DNA from: Ptychodera flava
Taxonomy: Eukaryota > Hemichordata > Enteropneusta > Ptychoderidae
Direction of reading: 5' to 3'
NCBI RefSeq assembly: GCF_041260155.1
Contig: NC_091942.1
Coordinates: forward strand, 10,805,001 to 10,869,000
DNA: 64,000 nucleotides
Part shown: positions 12,001 to 21,792 of the stretch, piece after piece
How positions within the stretch are numbered: position 1 is the stretch's first letter
Layout: every line of letters starts with the position of its first letter
Notes under the pieces: generated by a model
The model's database searches: none
What the model saw: the letters and a program-made list of their open reading frames with translations, nothing else
Told to the model about the DNA's origin: nothing
Made by a program: the position numbers and the translations under genes

Positions 12001-13394
12001 GGAGCAGACGGACAGCCACATCCAATCACATTCCCTGTTATGTTTCAGGTATGGCCGCAGAGTTTTATTTGTGATATATTTTCATTCCTCTACAGCCAAT
12101 CATCTTTCTTGTATTGTCTCAACATGGCTTTCAAATGTTATTTCTTTTCTCCCCAGCCAATAGTCTTCCTTGTACTGTCTCGGGTACGGCTTTCAAAATT
12201 ATTTCTTTTCTCCACAGCCAATCACCTTCGTTGTACTATTTATGGCTTTGTCTTAGAAAAGTTATTTGTCTTCTGCATTTGAACTTTCTTTCTGTGTACC
12301 ATCTCAGGTACAGCCAAGTCTTCCCAAATAAAAAATGGAAGGGTATTTTTAAACTCTAAAGCTAGAGATTTAAAGTATCTCTTCTGCATTTCTATCGTAT
12401 TCTTTTATGAATTTTCCTTTCAGAGCTCATTATGCAAAGTTTTGTAGTAGAGAAACAAATCACTTACAATTTACTGATATGTGAATTTCAAAATAGTGCC
12501 AGGCTGAGTTTACTCTATATTGTAGGGGAAAGAATGAAATTTTTGATATCTGTTAAAATGAAACAGTGAAATCTTCAATTTCTCCGCGGGCTTCAAATGA
12601 GTACACACAAAAAGAAGACCAGACAAGTATTGTTGAAATGTCAGCGTCCTTAAAGCTGTCCCATAGGCGCACTCTACCTTATGTGCCAAATGCTGTAGTA
12701 CATAATTCATTCTTGTTGGTCGAGCCACATAACTATAAAGTTATAAAGTCAATTACGGATTTTGAATTGACATGATAAAAATTTCACAGATTGTAATGTA
12801 ATAATTGCAAGATGGATATATTCCAGGTGATGAGTTCATATGTAGCATTCCAGAAATCCCAAATTTCATGATTAGTTTAAGTTTCAGAATAAATTTAAAT
12901 TTAAAATTTTTTTTATATAAAAAGATGTTACAAGACAAACAGAATTAAAATTTAAAAACGTTATTAAATCTTTGAAAAAGTTAGCACAAATTTATGGGTA
13001 TTAGTTTTCTTCTACGCCTTAAAATAATCACAAATGACAAAATTCCATTCAACAGAAATATTGAATTTAATGTTGCACAAATAATGTGCTTCGTGCACTA
13101 TGACATAACTTTGTCAAAAACCTTTTCTGTCCAATACAGCACTTGTTTCTACAACACCCGAGATTAGTGTTCTTGGTGACGTCATTCTTCCTGCTCTTCT
13201 TTCTGATTGGTGGATTCAGCTGTTATCACTTGTATCTCGCGGCAACCAATCAAACAACCAATGAGAGGTGGAAATCTCTGCCCAAGGAGTCGCAGAATCA
13301 GAGGAAGACAGCCAATTACAGCAGGGGAATTCTCTCCAACTTTGGGGAAGTTATTTGGCCGACAATATCCAGAAAAAGGAAAAAGAGGAAATAG
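8919..13394 (+). CDS. ZDHHC4: ZDHHC4-like palmitoyltransferase, complete in five coding exons
   Basis: Exons 8919-9047, 10122-10207, 10863-11167, 11804-12048 and 13140-13394 have GT/AG borders and compatible phases, giving 339 aa (human ZDHHC4 is about 344). It transfers palmitate from acyl-CoA to cysteines of target proteins through a Cys acyl-enzyme, at ER/Golgi membranes. Visible features: N-terminal membrane segment starting MDFL as in human; further segments near 76-92 and 112-125; the cysteine-rich domain from NNVCKTCKFVKPARSKHC into [20 protein letters not shown] with DHHC at 184-187 (nucleophile Cys187); two more helices; TTNE at 294-297 (the TTxE motif). The C-terminus KKRK is a KKxx dilysine ER-retrieval signal; human ends KKQE. 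Orthology to ZDHHC4 specifically rests on MDFL, LYLAATNQTTNE and the dilysine end. It lies head to head with delphilin. No coding defect seen. Confidence 0.95.
9790..10050 (+). repeat. dispersed repeat, copy A (ZDHHC4 intron 1)
   Basis: Shares ordered blocks with 12,430-12,690 and part of 44,140-44,335: TTTACTGATAT, AATTTCAAAAT, an AAATGAG block, and a PyATAGGCGCAYTCTA-type end. All three are diverged and in the same orientation. No terminal structure or coding capacity is evident; an old interspersed repeat of unknown class. Confidence 0.6.
10122..10207 (+). CDS. ZDHHC4: ZDHHC4 exon 2
   Basis: Acceptor TTTCTCTTGTAG before 10122, donor GTAAGC at 10208; 28 codons plus 2 bases. Encodes FFMWWPEHCLPSPVYH and ILYT, matching human CIIPECLQRAVH and FHTRN in position. 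Too short to stand out as an open frame; recognised by splice sites, phase and alignment. Confidence 0.9.
10863..11167 (+). CDS. ZDHHC4: ZDHHC4 exon 3
   Basis: Acceptor CACACCAACAG, donor GTAAGT at 11168. Encodes membrane segments 2 and 3, the TDPG motif (FTDPGVIS, normal for DHHC enzymes), and the first half of the cysteine-rich domain, ending in PARSKHC. It ends in phase 1; the split codon is completed as Ala174. Confidence 0.95.
11804..12048 (+). CDS. ZDHHC4: ZDHHC4 exon 4 (catalytic DHHC)
   Basis: Acceptor ATAATTCACAG before 11804, donor GTATGG at 12049, phase 0. Encodes [20 protein letters not shown] with the catalytic Cys187 and the zinc-ligand Cys/His residues, followed by a hydrophobic helix and a lumenal loop. 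Confidence 0.95.
12090..12315 (+). repeat. 61-bp tandem units with splice-site-like edges (ZDHHC4 intron 4)
   Basis: Three units start after acceptor-like TACAG/CCCAG/CACAG ending at 12095, 12156 and 12217, exact spacing 61. Each carries CCAATCATCTTTCTTGTA or a variant, and TGTCTCGGGTACGGC-like sequence resembling a donor. Intron 4 begins just upstream (GTATGGC at 12049), so the first unit also resembles the exon 4 border. Translated, units read PIIFLVLS or PIVFLVLS, similar to PRLVFLVTS at the start of exon 5. Confidence 0.7.
12430..12690 (+). repeat. dispersed repeat, copy B (ZDHHC4 intron 4)
   Basis: Diverged copy of the repeat at 9,790-10,050, with the same block order and orientation (GTAGAGAAACAAAT, TTTACTGATAT, AATTTCAAAAT, then GGCGCACTCTA). 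Confidence 0.6.
13140..13394 (+). CDS. ZDHHC4: ZDHHC4 exon 5 (TTxE and dilysine end)
   Basis: Acceptor CAATACAG before 13140. Encodes 84 residues and a TAG stop: HPRLVFLVTSFF helix, LYLAATNQTTNERW with the TTxE motif, a hydrophilic tail, and a C-terminal KKRK. Confidence 0.93.
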   Translation, partial: HLFLQHPRLVFLVTSFFLLFFLIGGFSCYHLYLAATNQTTNERWKSLPKESQNQRKTANYSRGILSNFGEVIWPTISRKRKKRK

Positions 13395-13448
13395 TATTGT
13401 TGTGTCTGTGGGAATTTAAAAAAAAAGTTTTGTGAAAAAAATTTTGTC

Positions 13449-13454
13449 AATAAA
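13449..13454 (+). promoter_or_regulatory. polyadenylation signal AATAAA of ZDHHC4
   Basis: Canonical hexamer 55 bases after the stop codon, in an AT-rich context, implying a very short 3' UTR. Confidence 0.7.
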
Positions 13455-13804
13455 AACTTTAATATATCATTTAAATGTCTGGAATCACATTCATGTTAAC
13501 TATTATAGACAATAGTCTATAGAAGCTATTAAGGTGGGTATCCGTCCAGCATCAGTCTGTATGTATAAGTATGTATGTATTTGTGTGTGTATCTTTTTAA
13601 TCTGAAGGTGATGACCTTGTTTCAGACGTTCAAACAATCATAGGATTAATCCTTCTTTACAACACACTTAAAGGAGTGTTATTTCAAAAATAGTATACAT
13701 GATAAGTTGCTGCAGCTGGAAACAATCGACAGAAAAATTATACTAGCGCCCTCTTCGATAAGACGTGAGATTGTTTTGTTTTCATCTTGCTGACACTGAC
13801 TTAA

Positions 13805-14109
13805 AGGCATGGTTCAGGCGTCAGATTGTCTTGCCAGGAAATTTACTTACTAGATTACAATTTCAATGGAAAAACAAAAGGCTACCACACCTTCATAATC
13901 CTCTTATAGACTAGAACAAACTCGATCTCTGGGATCAATTCCCCTACCTTCAACCATTAAAACTGTACCTAAAGGTAGGGGATGCGATCCCATGGCTCGA
14001 GTTTGTTCTTGTCTGTAAGAGGATTATGAAGGTGTCATAGCCTTTTGTTTTCCATTGAAATATACTGGCAAATTTACTGGCAAGGCAATCTGACGCCTGA
14101 CCTATGCCT
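13805..14109. mobile_element. 305-bp hairpin MITE with TTAA target duplication
   Basis: TTAA lies directly outside both ends (13801-13804 and 14110-14113). The ends AGGCATGGTTCAGGCGTCAG and its inverted partner (AGGCATAGGTCAGGCGTCAG) match closely. Pairing extends through nearly the whole element, including CTTGCCAG, AAAACAAAAGGCTA, AATCCTCTTA and GAACAAACTCGA, leaving a small centre. TTAA targets are used by piggyBac and Kolobok. The start is not the CCC expected of piggyBac, so Kolobok-like is favoured. Confidence 0.85.
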
Positions 14110-14186
14110 TTAACCCTTTGCACCCTGACCCCCTGGTACTCAATGACGTCATCGGACATTTATGTCCGAGCCGGGTTCAAAGGGGT

Positions 14187-14402
14187 TGTAACCTCCACAA
14201 ATGTAATAATCTCCACAAATGTAATATCAACCACAATTGTAATAAAATGCACCCATAAATGTAATATCGCCCATAAATGTAACAAAAATCAACCATAAAT
14301 GTAATAAAAACATCAACCACAAATGTAATAAATGGTAACCATAAATGTAATAAAAAAATCACCCATAAATGTAATACTTATCGACCATAAATGTAATAAA
14401 TC
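14187..14402 (+). repeat. left subterminal motif array
   Basis: About ten copies of CCATAAATGTAATAA-type motifs (outer ones CCACAAATGTAATA), spaced about 16-27 bases apart. Regular spacing fits arrayed protein-binding sites. Confidence 0.85.
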
Positions 14403-15179
14403 TATTTTGTCGTTGCAATTGAGGAATTAGCCCTTAAATATTGATCTATGTAATAAGGAAAGCAACTCCACACATTATTCATATCTTGATTGTTTGCGTT
14501 TTAGTGTGTTTGTACGTATATTTGAAAGTGTATTTTACGTTTCATGACTGTTTTGTGTATAGAACTGATTGGCCACGGCGAGACACAGCTGTAATATGAA
14601 TGTCAGTGCAGTCTCTACTCCAACATGAGAGTGGGGAAGACTGTATAACACTACGATCCTTTAACGCCGTTTTTTCGAAAATTGCCGTACTTTCTTAATC
14701 AATTGCCTCAAATTCGTCTTCAGTGGATACATTGTGTGGAATAACCAATAGATTGTCTGTATTCCTATGTTGTCCCACTTGAAGTTTGTTCCTTCACTAG
14801 GGATGCCAGGATGTCTAATTTTGTTCTACTGTGTTCAAGGTATTGTTCGTATTGTTTTTTACTAGATCGAAATATATGTTCTCGTCACCATGTTTTGTGT
14901 CGTAAGTTTCTGTTATAAGGTTTTATATTTCTCTGTTATTTGTTCTGAGTCATCTGTCATAAACTTTGTGTAATTATCAGTGTCTAGAACTGCTGTTCCA
15001 CTTCCATTATCTAACGATTTGATCAGTACCTCGCCGTTTTCTGATAGCGTTCTCAAAGTATTCTATTCTATGTTTCGGAAAGAAAACCTAGTTTCAGGAA
15101 AGTATGCAATAACATTACACTAGTCTTATTAAAGTTATTATTTACTCAGTGCATTGATAAACAAATGATCACATATGCA

Positions 15180-15382
15180 AGTTCAAGTTTATTACATTTA
15201 TGGTTGAGTTTTATTACATTTATGGTTGAGTTTTATTACATTTATGGTTAATTTGTTATTTACATTTGTGGTTGCAGGTTGTTACATTTATGGTTGACTA
15301 TTTTATTACATTTGTGGTTGATTTTATTACAATTGTGGTTGATATTACATTTGTGGAGATTATTACATTTGTGGAGGTTACA
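15180..15382 (-). repeat. right subterminal motif array
   Basis: Inverted counterpart of the left array (TTATTACATTTATGGTTGA motifs). CCAT variants lie inward and CCAC variants outward, as on the left, so the outer motif differs systematically from the inner one. Confidence 0.85.
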
Positions 15383-15387
15383 GGGGT

Positions 15388-17871
15388 AAGGGATTTGTTG
15401 CGAGTTTTCAGCTTCTGAGCCAGACAAGTTATGCTACTATGTTAGCTTTTCTGTATTCTGTGACATTTCTATTTATCACTTCTAGTAGTTGCAGTACCCT
15501 AGCCCGACGTTTTGTCTGGGTATTTTGGTTCGAGGGCAAAAACTGCCGTCCAACCCAATTATCTCGGCAAAACCACGAGCTACTGAATTGCAGCTACCAC
15601 ACTTCGAGTAGCTTTCTGAGAAAAAGATTCGTCAGTTATTTTCTATTTTTCTTGACACTGTCTTCACGTTTTAAAAGTTTTTTTTTTCCATGCTTGACCT
15701 GACAAGTTCTGACACTTTTAAACTCGACCATAGACCCTAGATTTTTTTTTCTGGGGTCTATGACTCTAGGGACTTTTTGGTGGAAAAGTTGTGTACGCGA
15801 TGTTGGTCGTGCGCCCTCAACGGTGACTTCTCTAGCCTATTTATATACTGTAATTTATTTAGTTCTGAACAGCCGTTGAGGGTGCACACACCTGGAAAAT
15901 TGCATGCACCAGTGAAAGCGACACAGTACACCCAAGAAAATTCATGTAAGCGAAGGGGTTTTAATGGTATCATCTCATGTACAAAATTAATTTGATGATA
16001 ACAATACAACACAATTAAGTAGACTGTAGTATTAGCGAACATATAATGAGCGGAGAACCACTTTATTGTCATGATTATGCGAAATTTATCTAAAAAAATT
16101 CTCGTACACTAATGGTTCCATGAATAATTAACGAACATACACTTAATTTTAGCTTTTGTCTTAAAAATTTCATTCTAGTCATATAATCGTGTAGCTCATA
16201 ATGCTAATAATCAATATCGCAAAGAAACACTTTGTTGTGTAATATTCGGCGTTGTTTGACAGCAATAGCTGAAGAAATAGAATTGCTTCTGGTCATCGGG
16301 TGGGTCATTTCAAGACCCGTGCGTCCTTTTTTTCGCAACATTCCTGTTCAACAAGTCGTATTCATAAACAAACGGTTAACACACCACTTTAATGGTACAC
16401 GAAATTGTCCGCCTAAATAAATAAAAGAAATAAATTCCGTTCATGGAGACACCTGTCCTTTACACCTAAAGGAGTTTTCCCGTAAGGAAGTATCGTGAAG
16501 TCTGTAAAAAAGGGAAGAACTGTTCTTGTAATAGTCTCAAATCTATGTGGTTCGGGAGAAACGGATGTAAAATTCTGATTTAATGGAGATCGCAGTACCA
16601 CAGGGTTTTGGGGTTTTTTTTCAAATACCAAGGACCAGAAGCAAAAATCGCTTGTTTAACAACACAATGCACATAAATGAAGATACGTTGGCTATGGTTG
16701 CCCAGCGTCGACTGACGTGTTCTATCCATAACTCTCGCTAAACCCTGAATATCCCGTAGTTTTACACAAAATCATACACAAGTATATTACATGTCTAAAT
16801 GTATGCGATCCTATATTCGATATAACGTAAACACAAAACACTTCTATTCAATTTGTCATACAAAAACTATGGAAATGGAAAACGATTGTAGAACATGTAT
16901 AGCTTCTTTTCACCGTAACAAGTTTTCGACATTATTCATGAAGTATCACCCAACGGTGAAAATGGAGAGGACGGACTCTGTGAGGTAGAATGTGGGAAGG
17001 CAAAGTACAAAGTTTAACAGAGTGAGGTCCGAAAATAATGCAGGTGGCAAATGGTGTCAAATGTCAAATATGAAAACGCAAGATTACAATATTGTTAGCC
17101 AAACAATGAAAAGGAATGTGAAAGCAGAATGTGTATACATGTATGGATGGGTGGATGTGTGCATGTGGTGTGTGTGTATGTATGTCAACACAAACATCAA
17201 GAATATGTACATAGTTTCTCATATAATCTTATTCTCAATATATGGCTTAAAAGAGTTCTGAGTATATCCGTTTCCAAAAATACACAGGGCAAGAAGACAC
17301 ATACTTTCTTATGTGACATAATATTGTGAAATGAAAAAAAAAAAAAAACCAAATTCCACACGACTGAAAAATATCTATGTTCAGCGTACTAAAAATAGTA
17401 TTTATCCTGTCCGGGTCTGATGATAAAAAATGTTTTTTCAACAATGACACGCTTCGCTGTTACAACAGTAGTGACCTTGAACGAAAAATTTCAGATGCTA
17501 TATTAAACTGAACGACTAGAGTCTTGTAAATGGCGATTGTGTTCAATGTGCAAGACTTTGACGCTGAGTGGATGTGTTGATACCAGCATATATAGCTTCT
17601 ACAGTCTATTATACCGGCATGATCTGAAAACGGAAGTCTGGGATTTCACACATTCATTATCATGGACTGAATAGCGGCATTGTTTCGGCGATACAAATGG
17701 CGAGAGTCTTTATCCCTGCAGTAAATTGAATTTTCCACGCATTTAGCATTTATGACACGGCAATCAGCCTTCTTAGCCCCAGGAAGACATAGGCAAGCAA
17801 TAAAAATATCTTAGATCCGAAGTGTGGTGTACCGACAGGGATGCTTTAATACCGACTTGCCACGTGACTTT
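15388..17871. other. no gene recognised
   Basis: AT-rich with short open frames only. A small inverted repeat around CATAGACCCTAGA (15,729-15,765) and a poly-A run near 17,333-17,348 are the only structures noted. Confidence 0.4.
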
Positions 17872-18102
17872 CTAGGCAGGTGACGTCTTGTGTTTCAGCT
17901 TGACAGTCCATGTCACTCCGAAGATGATAAATCCGCAGCCGGCGACAAGGAGCAAGATCCCCAGAACGAACACCGACAGATCGTCCAGAAAGGCGGCGGC
18001 GCCGATGATCGCGAGGACGATACCGAACATGATAAACTCCCCGCCTCTCTTCGCCAGTTGCTCGGCGGCTTCAAGTCGGTCTTGGTGCACACTGTCGGCC
18101 AT
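17872..18102 (-). CDS. small two-helix membrane protein, 76 aa
   Basis: Complete frame with an in-frame TAA three codons before the ATG (18109-18111), so the start is well defined. Residues 1-22 are charged and hydrophilic (MADSVHQDRLEAAEQLAKRG). Helix 1 is about 24-40 (FGIVLAIIGAAAFL), the loop only DDLS, and helix 2 about 44-66 (VLGILLLVAGCGFIIFG). A short basic tail (KLKHKTSPA) follows. The tight hairpin with positive charge at both ends predicts both termini in the cytosol. Base composition is GC-richer than the flanks, supporting coding. An ATTAAA signal lies about 25 bases past the stop on the same strand. No family recognised. Same topology and strand as the ORFs at 29,094-29,678 and 53,909-54,466. 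Confidence 0.7.
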   Translation of the reverse strand: MADSVHQDRLEAAEQLAKRGGEFIMFGIVLAIIGAAAFLDDLSVFVLGILLLVAGCGFIIFGVTWTVKLKHKTSPA

Positions 18103-18434
18103 TTGTGATTATTTTCGTTTCAGCTTTGTGTAATTTGGCGACTTGTCGAGAACGGAAAATGTGGTTCTTGTCGATCGGTACGCCGACGGTAGTTGTTAGC
18201 TCTTGAGCAGGGCAGCGGATCCAAAAATCTGAGGTGTTGGTGGCGCCTTCTCTTGCTCTGTCAGCGACGACTGTCGACGAATACGGGCTTTTCGCTGTTG
18301 CCAGATGGTATAATAGACTGGAGCGACCAATTAAACTGCTCGAATATCTCCCAATTATCTGAACACAGCCTGAAAGAATGTATATTAAACATACGTTATT
18401 ACTCAACTTGTCCCGAAGCATATGCATATCTTAA

Positions 18435-18650
18435 AGGGAAAAGGTCATCAGAACTGCGCCTGTGCGAGTTTCTTGTTTGCAAACAATGTATTTCGTTCAC
18501 TATATCTGGATGCACCTCATCATCATAGCTGCAACATTTAAATTATACGATATAGATTATGACAGACATGTTTTAACTTTCATCAATCGCCATCGTACCT
18601 TGGATACAGTGTTTACACTGGTATAGTATGGGTTCGACGACTGTATCCTT
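18435..18650. mobile_element. TTAA-flanked MITE, copy 1 (216 bp)
   Basis: TTAA at 18431-18434 and 18651-18654. Ends AGGGAAAAGGTCATC and AAGGATACAGTCGTCG (read inward) are a diverged inverted pair. The interior shares GAACTGCGCCTGTGCGAGTT, TTTCTTGTTTGCAAAC and ACATTTAAATT with copies at 22,931 and 63,942. Confidence 0.8.
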
Positions 18651-18654
18651 TTAA

Positions 18655-20039
18655 AATCCTGGGCAACCGAATTTCAAATATTGTATTTTTGTCAGACATT
18701 TAGTCATTCAAGTTGCTATTCATAAAACTGATGATTGTCATTCTGAATCTAATCCGAAAATCCAGCATATTGACAACATTCATCACACTTTCAATGCGTT
18801 GCACAATGGCGTGAATATCTGTGCGACAGTACCTATTCCGAGAACAACAGCCGAAACGGCGATACTGGTCGCCATAGCGACAGTCGTGCATCATCATTTA
18901 AATAATTAATAATGTGTCGTGACTCGAATTTACATTTTCAAGGTGACATGTAATGATGCATTAATCAAACCGAAATCCCTGCCGTGGAATTTGAGAAAAG
19001 ACTGACTTGTGTAAAAGGCAAACACTAGATTTGTTTTGTTGTTGTAAGAACGTGAAGAAATAATGATGAAATGTTTTGACAACGATAAGTAGAACGAGAG
19101 CAGAGACTATCCACATTTACGGAACAGAAGACCCCGTCAAGAATTTGAAGCCCCCCCCCCCCCCAAAAAAAAAAATCGTCCGGGATGTATATTATTCTGA
19201 ATGGTCGTTGCTATCCCGGTTAATCGCATAAAGGGCTGGCGAATGGTACAGCATTATCGGACGATAACCAAGATACTTCTACATGGTTACAATATCTAGA
19301 AAGTCTGGCTGTCTACAGAGACGTGGTTCACCACAGTCAAACAGACTGGGCTACTGTCAGTACGTCAAAGTATCAGAACATCTTCATCTCTGTGTCAGGG
19401 CGAAGAAGTGCGAGAGCCAAGTGTGAAGGAAAGAAGTGTCTAGAAAGTGGAGAACTTAATCGTTTTAAAATCTGCACATTGTCATGATTTTGGTATGCAT
19501 CTATATTAATCTCTTCAACCCCCATTTCTTGTAAACAGGTCCATCCTCACCGTTGATAACGATGGGTTTGAGCCAAACCATGGTGGTGAAAGGGTTAAAC
19601 CTATTGGACGAAGGGGAGGGGCAGGTCGCTCCCATCTAAGAAAAAATACATCATTGAGCGGAAGACTAGCGGTTACTTCATGGTCCAAAAATAAACAAGC
19701 AAGATCATTCTCATGATGGGACTTCGCGTAAGGTTACTGTCGGTGAAAGTCATTGTCAGTCGTCAAAACTAAATTAAGAAGACTAAAATTCAGAACAATC
19801 GTCGGGCGATATGACAGTGTGATCACAAATACATAGGAAAGTTCAAATTGCAGTAACCACAATTACAGAACTCTATTGTACAAGACCTAACCTTGTCATT
19901 ATGTGCAGATCAGCAACTAATTTACATCGTTCAAATTCGCTCATTGCCCTCGACGAGAGCTGTGATAAGTAGGTTGTTGACCCATGATTCCATGGACGAG
20001 CTAACCTTCAAAACTGATGGGAAGAGTCACGTGACGTCA

Positions 20040-20042
<3 letters not shown>
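18655..20042. other. no gene recognised
   Basis: Intergenic, with a C-run then A-run at 19,151-19,175. No supported exon on either strand. Confidence 0.35.

Positions 20043-20086
<44 letters not shown>
20043..20086. repeat. (CT)n microsatellite
   Basis: Perfect CT tract of about 44 bp, directly after a GTGACGTCAT element. Confidence 0.95.
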
Positions 20087-20089
<3 letters not shown>

Positions 20090-21380
20090 ACAAACTCAGC
20101 TAACGTATTTTTTTCGCTGCTCAGTTTCAAACATCTTAAACACTGTGAGATACTTTAGTAATGCCATTTCTCAGCGGTCAGAACAGCAACAAAACTGATT
20201 AATCGAGTAAAATGCGCATATATTTCTGTGTATACCCAGGGTCGTAATGCCTCGAAGCCATATTAGAGAGATCGGGTATTTTTAATTCTTGACACCATCT
20301 AATCCTTTCAAGGATCTTCAAGTAATTGCCTGGTAGCCAAGGTGATTTGTGAATACGCCAGCCTGTGGCTATTACATCTGTTAATCTCCCATGTGAAGCC
20401 AGTCTAACAAAACACGGTAATGGTTATTTTGAAAATTCCCCTCACGACTCACGGCTCATTATTTCCACAGAATAACAGCATCAATTTTCTCAGCGTGAAG
20501 GACATCTCTTCAATATTAGCCAACCTTATGATAGCAACGAATTTGTCCTCGCTTCAATTCGTGCATTACTTCTATCAAGTGGGTGAGATAACACAAATTA
20601 TACACATGTACGCACTAAGCTAAATCATGAAACTACCAATTTTGACTGTCAACAATCCAGCATACATTTCCCGACATTGTTAATCGTGACCTTCAACTCT
20701 CATCGCTCACACACTCTCTCTTCCTCCGCGCTTGACGTTAAAAACGTCGCATTAGTGATGAAAGCTGTGCGGAGATAAGTAATGGGAGACTGGAAACAAG
20801 ACGCTGGACAAAAATGAGTTCATTGCCCCGAGGGTAATATATTCAGCGTATGTTCTTGCAAATCATTGTATAAATCTCCATTGAACGATGTTGGCAGGGA
20901 TGACTATGCAGTTTTTCTCTGCACATTGTCATAACCACACACACACACACGAGCATACAAACCAACAGAAGGAATATCAGTCGTAAGATCGTTGTCTTTG
21001 TTCCTCAAAATGGAGGGACTGCTTGTCTGGACACGGATGATCATGCAAATAAAGAGCACTTTACATGTAAAGACCCAGAATTTGTAAAGATATAAGAATG
21101 GATTACGCTGTGCGTCTCAAAGTCTGGGTTCTTACAGAATAAAAGACGTGACCTTGTATTACTTACGCCTGTGTAACTGTCCAGAAGAGGTAGACCGGAT
21201 TTTTTTCTTCAAGTCTGTTTTTTGAACAAACACACAACGTTTCTAGTTCGGCACTTGCTATGCTGTATCGCGTCGTTATTTACGGCTTCTCATAAAAAAC
21301 GGAGAACGAGTTGAACAATTGAAAATGAAAACGGGGTTTTTCAGGAACGCAGGGTTGTAAACACCGTTCAGAGGCGAGTT
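20087..21380. other. no gene recognised
   Basis: Non-coding by appearance; a short (CA)n near 20,936-20,950. No splice-supported exon. Confidence 0.35.
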
Positions 21381-21792
21381 ACAACCCTTTTCAGAATTAG
21401 AGCGCGAAGCCACTGCAGTGAACTGCAATAAAACTGCTTACACTAATTAGTTTCAGCTGTAGCCGTGGCCACTTTGGTGTTGAACAAGGCTACTTGATAA
21501 AGACCAAAAAGTCTGCTTGTACAAAGGTAAAACTAGCACTGTCTGAGGCTCGAGTTGTAAATGAGAGTTTACGATTGGCACCCTGTGTTCAAGATTAAGA
21601 TACAATGTAACATTACCATGCACTGGTCCATGTACAAATCTTTTTTATTTCAACTTCCCCAGACACTCTGTCTGCATGGGACATACAATGTTGTCGACTT
21701 TGCCAGCTGGCTACAGCTGAAACTAATTAGTGTGAGCAGTTTTATTGCAGTTCACTGCAGTGGCTTCGCGCTCTAATTCTGAAAACGGTTGT
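21381..21792. mobile_element. 412-bp foldback element
   Basis: Arms of about 84 bp at 21,381-21,464 and 21,709-21,792 are inverted copies with few mismatches (ACAACCCTTTTCAGAATTAG; GCGCGAAGCCACTGCAGTGA; CAGCTGTAGCC). No clear target duplication, so the exact ends are uncertain. Confidence 0.75.

Larger units (their letters stand above)
14187..15382. mobile_element. 1,196-bp non-autonomous DNA transposon with long repeat-built inverted ends
   Basis: Both ends read TGTAACCTCCACAAATGTAA inward. About 215 bp (left) and 203 bp (right) are arrays of ACCATAAATGTAATAAAA-type motifs in opposite orientation, and the first ~57 bp are identical in order. GGGGT lies directly outside both ends (14182-14186 and 15383-15387), a 5-bp target duplication. 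The 780-bp centre is AT-rich with no transposase. The TGTNR end is reminiscent of Ginger elements, but that is weak; the superfamily is open. Confidence 0.85.

Noticed and set aside
18071-18427. 118-codon minus-strand frame overlapping the 76-aa ORF
   Set aside because: Runs through the presumed 5' UTR in another frame with no recognisable features.
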